Assembly: GCA_037444185.1 (NCBI GenBank)
Contig: JBBIMW010000004.1
Coordinates: 1 to 64,000 of the forward strand
Direction: 5' to 3'
Length of the DNA: 64,000 nucleotides
From: JAILZP01 sp037444185
GTDB lineage: Bacteria > Bacillota > Desulfotomaculia > Desulfotomaculales > Desulfocucumaceae
The notes under the pieces: generated by a model
What the model was told of the DNA's origin: nothing
The model's database searches: none
What the model saw: the letters and a program-made list of their open reading frames with translations, nothing else
Translations under genes and position numbers: made by a program
In this document: piece by piece, positions 60,318 to 64,000 of the stretch
How positions within the stretch are numbered: the stretch's first letter is position 1
Layout: the number at the start of each line of letters is the position of its first letter

Positions 60318-61763
60318 ATGGACGGCGCGTATTTGTACCGGGGATTGAAAAGCATTGTGGGGCCGGACAGACTGCTGCACAACGAGGTGGAAAGAAAGAT
60401 TTACTCGTACGACAGCTCTTTCTTATCAGCCCGCAGCCGCCACTGCCCGGATATAGTGGCGCTCCCGCGCTCCACCGCCGAGGTCGCCGGAATAATGAGA
60501 TTCGCCTTTGAAAACAACATCCCGGTCACCCCCCGGGGGGCCGGCAGCGGAGAAACATGCGGCTGCGTTCCGGTCATGGGAGGCATAGTGCTGGATTTGT
60601 CCGCATGGAATACTGTGGAGGAAGTGGACGTCCCCAATATGCAGGCCCTGGTGAGGCCGGGAGTGGTGCATTCACGGCTGAATGAACACCTGGCGCAGTA
60701 CGGGCTGTTCTTTCCTCCCGATCCGGGCAGCACCCGCATGTGCACCCTCGGGGGCATGGTGGCCAACAATTCCAGCGGCATGCGGGCGGTCAAGTACGGC
60801 GTCACAGAGCAGTATATACTGGGGCTGGAGGTGGTTATGCCTGACGGCGAGGTCATCGTCACCGGGGGAAAAAACTGCCGCGCCCTGAAAAATGTCAGCG
60901 GCATCAACCTCACCAAACTCTTCGTGGGGTCCGAGGGAATACTGGGGGTGATCACCCTGATCAGGCTCCGGGTATTGCCCAGGCCCCGCTCCAGGGGCAT
61001 AGCCATGGCCTGCTTCGACGGACTGGAACAGGCGCCGGAGGCGGTGCTGGACGTATACCGGGCCGGTATACTGCCCTCGGGCATAGAAATACTGGATCAG
61101 TCCGCCATCCGGGCGGTCAATCTTTACCGACCCGAAATTGATCTGCCGCAGGCCGAGGCCATACTGCTTTTCGAGGTGGATGGAAACCCGGTGTCGGTGG
61201 AATGGGAAGGCAGCCAAATCACCGGGATTGTGAAAAAGTATACCGGCCGGGTGGAGTGGAGCACAGAGCCGGACCGCATGAACGCCCTGTGGCAGGGAAG
61301 GAGTGTGGTGGCCTCCGCCGCAGCAAGATTGAGGCCGGACGGCACAAGGGTCTTTGCCGGCGAAGATATCTGCGTTCCATTGAGCAGGGTGGCCGAAGCC
61401 CTTAGAACATTAAAAAAACTGGGTCTTGAACATGACATAGAAGTGGTGGCATACGGGCACATAGGCGACGGCAACATTCACACGGCCCTGGTGATAAACC
61501 CCGATGCGCCGGAGGAGGTGGAACGGCTGGACAGCTTGGTGGATAAAATACACAGGCTGGCTGTGAATCTTGGGGGCACCACCACCGGAGAGCACGGGGT
61601 GGGACTGGTAAGGTCCGCTTACTCTGAACTGGAGCACGGCAATGCGCTGGAAAATATGCGAAGAATCAAGACAGCCCTCGACCCCAAGGGAATCATGAAT
61701 CCGGGCAAGGTATTTCCGTTGTTTCCGGCTGGTCCGGGTTGGAAAGAAAAAAAATATCTATGA
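60318..61763 (+). CDS. FAD-linked hydroxy-acid dehydrogenase, GlcD type
   Basis: Flavoprotein of about 481 residues in the glycolate/D-lactate dehydrogenase family. FAD-binding-4 domain (VTPRGAGSGETCGCVPVMGG; ALVRPGVVHSRLNEHL; PDPGSTRMCTLGGMVANNSSGMRAVKYG) and C-terminal FAD-oxidase domain (AYGHIGDGNIHTAL; GEHGVGLVRSAYSE; DPKGIMNPGKVFP). ATG at 60318 with GGGGGA. Coupled by an ATGA overlap to the Fe-S partner. The acid (glycolate, lactate or another 2-hydroxy acid) is not deducible. Confidence 0.9.
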   Translation: MDGAYLYRGLKSIVGPDRLLHNEVERKIYSYDSSFLSARSRHCPDIVALPRSTAEVAGIMRFAFENNIPVTPRGAGSGETCGCVPVMGGIVLDLSAWNTVEEVDVPNMQALVRPGVVHSRLNEHLAQYGLFFPPDPGSTRMCTLGGMVANNSSGMRAVKYGVTEQYILGLEVVMPDGEVIVTGGKNCRALKNVSGINLTKLFVGSEGILGVITLIRLRVLPRPRSRGIAMACFDGLEQAPEAVLDVYRAGILPSGIEILDQSAIRAVNLYRPEIDLPQAEAILLFEVDGNPVSVEWEGSQITGIVKKYTGRVEWSTEPDRMNALWQGRSVVASAAARLRPDGTRVFAGEDICVPLSRVAEALRTLKKLGLEHDIEVVAYGHIGDGNIHTALVINPDAPEEVERLDSLVDKIHRLAVNLGGTTTGEHGVGLVRSAYSELEHGNALENMRRIKTALDPKGIMNPGKVFPLFPAGPGWKEKKYL

Positions 61764-62854
61764 CGCTGAAAAAAGACGTTATGAAAGAATACCTGAAAAA
61801 ATGCGTCCGCTGCGGGCAGTGCCGCTACGTGTGCCCGGTGCTGGCCGAGGCCGGAAAGGAGTCTGCGGCGCCAAGAGGAAAGCTGTTCCTGGCCGGAATG
61901 CTGCAGAGGGGAGAAATCAAGCCGGGCCCCCAGCCGGAAATCATACTTTCCCTTTGCCTTGCGTGCGGGGCCTGTACGGCGGAATGCCCATCGGGACTGC
62001 CGGTGGACGACATCATCACCGCCGCCCGGGCACACTGCTCAAAGTCGCGGCCATACAGCCCTTACCGGTTCATTTACCGCCAGTCCTTTTTAAGACAGCA
62101 TTTAATAAGCAAATTCCCCGGTGCCGCCCGTTCCCGCATCCCACTGACAACCGGGCGGAAAAAGAGAAGCCCCGGACTTAGAGTTGGTTATTTCCTCGGC
62201 TGCGCCACCAACTACATTCTTCCCAAAGTGGCCATTAGCACGGTGGCGGTGCTGAAGCATCTGGGGTGCGAAGTGGTGACGCCGCCGTTCCGCTGCTGCG
62301 GCCTGCCCCTGGCGGCAGCCGGGGAGACGGATGCGGCCGCCCGGCTGCTGAACTTCAACCGTCAACTGATAAAAGAATATCAGCTCGACACAGTGGTCAC
62401 CGACTGCTCGTCATGCAGCCACCACCTCACCGGGGGTGATTTGTCCGGCAATTCCCGGCCCGTCTACGAGTTCGGCGAATTTTTGGTGAATGTGGTCAAT
62501 CCCCCGAAGCCCGGCGGTGAGCTGGACGGGTCCTCCGTGGCCTGCCACGACCCCTGTCACCTGCGGTTCGGCAGAAGGCTTTCAGGTCTGTCCCGCCAAA
62601 TAATCTCCATCATTCCCGGCATAAAAGCGGTGGATGTACCCGGAGGCAGCGCCTGCTGCGGAGGGGGCGGAACCTTCTCCCTAAGGCACAGGAATCTGAG
62701 CGCAGGCATTCTCAGGCGAAACACCGACAAAATCATTTCCTCCGGGGCGCAGAAGGCGGCCACCGCTTGTCCTTCATGCATGATACAGCTGGGCCGGGAA
62801 ATCCCGGTATGCCACCCCGCCCAATTACTCCGGGAATCTTACGGACTGACATGA
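61760..62854 (+). CDS. Fe-S electron-transfer subunit, GlcF/CCG type
   Basis: About 364 residues. Two 4Fe-4S motifs (CVRCGQCRYVCPV and CLACGACTAECPSG) precede two CCG (DUF224) domains: CCGLPLAA with FLGCATNYI, and SACCGGGG with ACHDPCHLRFG. It relays electrons from the FAD subunit to an unknown acceptor, probably in or at the membrane. The ATG at 61760 overlaps the previous stop; a TTG at 61739 is possible. No permease or third subunit follows. Confidence 0.9.
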   Translation: MTLKKDVMKEYLKKCVRCGQCRYVCPVLAEAGKESAAPRGKLFLAGMLQRGEIKPGPQPEIILSLCLACGACTAECPSGLPVDDIITAARAHCSKSRPYSPYRFIYRQSFLRQHLISKFPGAARSRIPLTTGRKKRSPGLRVGYFLGCATNYILPKVAISTVAVLKHLGCEVVTPPFRCCGLPLAAAGETDAAARLLNFNRQLIKEYQLDTVVTDCSSCSHHLTGGDLSGNSRPVYEFGEFLVNVVNPPKPGGELDGSSVACHDPCHLRFGRRLSGLSRQIISIIPGIKAVDVPGGSACCGGGGTFSLRHRNLSAGILRRNTDKIISSGAQKAATACPSCMIQLGREIPVCHPAQLLRESYGLT

Positions 62855-62868
62855 AAGAGGCATGGGCG

Positions 62869-63015
62869 TTAACGGGCTGACAGAAGCATGAAAATAAGCA
62901 TACCGAGGGACGACATTGTAAAGAAGGTGAAAATAACAAGAAAAACCGGATCCACGGCCAACCTCCCCAGCCTGATCTTATGGATGTGTCTGTTTTTGCC
63001 CTGTTGTCCTTCCAT
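62869..63015 (-). CDS. Small membrane protein of 48 residues
   Basis: ATG at 63015 with AAAGGAG seven bases upstream. The product has a basic N-terminus (MEGQQGKNRHIHKIRLGR) and a hydrophobic stretch (FLVIFTFFTMSSLGMLIFMLL) that can span the membrane once. It is convergent with the Fe-S subunit gene and divergent from the acyl-CoA synthetase. No family recognised. It was chosen over an overlapping plus-strand frame at 62888-63115 because of the ribosome site. Confidence 0.6.
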   Translation of the reverse strand: MEGQQGKNRHIHKIRLGRLAVDPVFLVIFTFFTMSSLGMLIFMLLSAR

Positions 63016-63165
63016 TGTTTTCTCCTTTATGTTGTTATCTCCTTCCATTTCAAAAAAGAAGGATTTTCACCGCCTGGATAGAATAAAGACAGGTACAATT
63101 CACACGGGTCCGTAATACTGGAATCATCCACTTCACGCCTGTTGGCGCGGCAAGGAGGTACCGAT

Positions 63166-64000
63166 ATGAATCTTCCGCTGAAGCTGGCCGAACAAAGTCG
63201 GATCAATCCCGACAAAGAAGCCGTGGTATATTGCGGTCAGAGGATTTCATATAAGGATCTTAACACCATGATTGACAAACTGGCCGGCGGGCTGGAGCAG
63301 AGCGGCATAAAGCCGGGGGACAGGGTGCTCCTGGTGATGGAGAATTGCCCGGAATTCATCATATCTTATTATGCCATAATCAAGATGAGGGGAATAGTGG
63401 TTCCAGTGAATCCTCATTACACCCTGAACGAATTGAGCCTGATCATACTGGACGCCATGCCCTCGGCCGTGGTCACCAATCACCAGCTGACGCCTCTGTT
63501 CAAAAAGATAACCGCCGACATCCCCATCCCCCAGGGCGTTATTGCCACCGGGTACAGCGGCGGAGAAAAAGACGTCCGGTCCTTTGAAAAAATAATTGAA
63601 TCCGGAGCGGACAATTGCAGCCTGGACAAAACCACCAACAGGCACGACGTGATAGAGCTTTTATATACTTCGGGCACCTCGGGCACCCCCAAGGGCGCCA
63701 TGCTCACCCATAACAACCTTTACCAAAACGCCCTGACCTTCGCCCAGTGCTGCAATATAACCTCATCGGACCGCTCGCTGCTGATTGCCCCGGCCCATCA
63801 CGCCGCGGCCCAGACCTGCGTAATGAACACCTCCCTTCTGGCGGGGGCCAGCCTGGTGGTGCACGAGGGGTGGAAGGGGCCGAAGCCCCTTCTGGAGGCC
63901 ATCCAGAACGAAAGAATTACATTTTATTTCGGACCCCCCACCATGTACGCCCTGCTGGTCAAATATCCGGACATCGAAAAATACGACCTCAGTTCCTGGA
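63166..64000 (+). CDS. AMP-dependent acyl-CoA synthetase (ligase 3), 3' end cut by window
   Basis: First 278 codons of an ANL-superfamily ligase. ATG at 63166 follows CAAGGAGG. The acceptor and substrate N-domain begins MNLPLKLAEQSRINPDKEA and includes the P-loop region LYTSGTSGTPKGAML (about residue 165) and APAHHAAAQTCVMNTSLLAG. The C-terminal third, with the hinge and catalytic lysine, lies outside the window. It stands after the hydroxy-acid dehydrogenase genes and may be linked to them. Confidence 0.9.
   Translation, partial: MNLPLKLAEQSRINPDKEAVVYCGQRISYKDLNTMIDKLAGGLEQSGIKPGDRVLLVMENCPEFIISYYAIIKMRGIVVPVNPHYTLNELSLIILDAMPSAVVTNHQLTPLFKKITADIPIPQGVIATGYSGGEKDVRSFEKIIESGADNCSLDKTTNRHDVIELLYTSGTSGTPKGAMLTHNNLYQNALTFAQCCNITSSDRSLLIAPAHHAAAQTCVMNTSLLAGASLVVHEGWKGPKPLLEAIQNERITFYFGPPTMYALLVKYPDIEKYDLSSW

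Noticed and set aside
62888..63115. 75-codon plus-strand ORF
   Set aside because: It is antisense to the 48-residue membrane protein gene, which has the better ribosome site.
1..64000. CRISPR arrays, prophage or insertion-sequence genes
   Set aside because: No regularly spaced repeats, phage structural genes or transposase ORFs were found; the repeats seen are short and non-coding.

Overview
The window comes from an anaerobic, endospore-forming, diderm-type or Gram-positive Firmicute, most likely of the Desulfotomaculum/Pelotomaculum (Peptococcaceae) group. The evidence is a full division and cell-wall (dcw) cluster fused to the sporulation genes spoIIGA-sigE-sigG-spoIIR, an anaerobic ribonucleotide reductase, desulforedoxin, an iron-sulfur flavoprotein, tungstate uptake and several acyl-CoA synthetases. 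The GC content is moderately high. Apart from the right end, almost everything is on the minus strand. No tRNA, rRNA, CRISPR array, prophage or transposase gene was seen.

Layout from right to left, in the direction of transcription. Region 63166-60291 (plus strand, divergent) has a two-gene FAD/Fe-S hydroxy-acid dehydrogenase (GlcD/GlcF-like) and the start of an acyl-CoA synthetase cut by the window edge. Region 60114-57804 has desulforedoxin, a GH18 spore-type glycosidase, a repeat-rich gap and a 47-residue plus-strand protein. Region 57474-53724 has feoB, a D,D-carboxypeptidase and fur. Region 53487-47996 is a DUF4912 gene, a GH57-GT4 fusion enzyme, a compact MetE-like methyltransferase and a PHP phosphatase. 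Region 47665-39196 is a KASIII-like enzyme, a branched-chain-amino-acid-type (Liv) ABC transporter, an acyl-CoA synthetase, its binding protein, a TetR regulator and an iron-sulfur flavoprotein. Region 39157-36594 is a structured RNA leader (candidate Moco/Tuco riboswitch), a 34-codon leader ORF and tupABC for tungstate. Region 36384-29927 is a second Liv transporter with its own acyl-CoA synthetase, bounded by two terminators. An orphan spore germination permease follows. Region 28712-7206 is the dcw cluster mraZ-rsmH-ftsL-spoVD-murE-murF-mraY-murD-ftsW-murG-murC-murB-murA-ftsQ-DUF881-DUF881-sbp-ftsA-ftsZ. Region 6886-88 is spoIIGA-sigE, a repeat, then sigG-spoIIR-ymxH-nrdR-nrdD.

Functionally, the dcw genes make UDP-MurNAc-pentapeptide (DAP type), lipid I and lipid II and build the septum, and the adjoining genes start the sigE/sigG sporulation cascade. 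The two Liv systems paired with acyl-CoA ligases look like uptake-and-activation modules for carboxylic acids rather than amino-acid importers (inference). Regulatory sites that can be read directly include a promoter with four MraZ boxes at 10-bp spacing, a NrdR-like box inside the nrdR promoter, a sigma-F-type promoter for sigG, a TetR palindrome over the tetR promoter, and the RNA leader before tupA. Repeats include an about 80-bp inverted pair flanking nrdD-sigG (1-87 and 4854-4947) and a MITE-like element at 52773-52897 with partial copies elsewhere.
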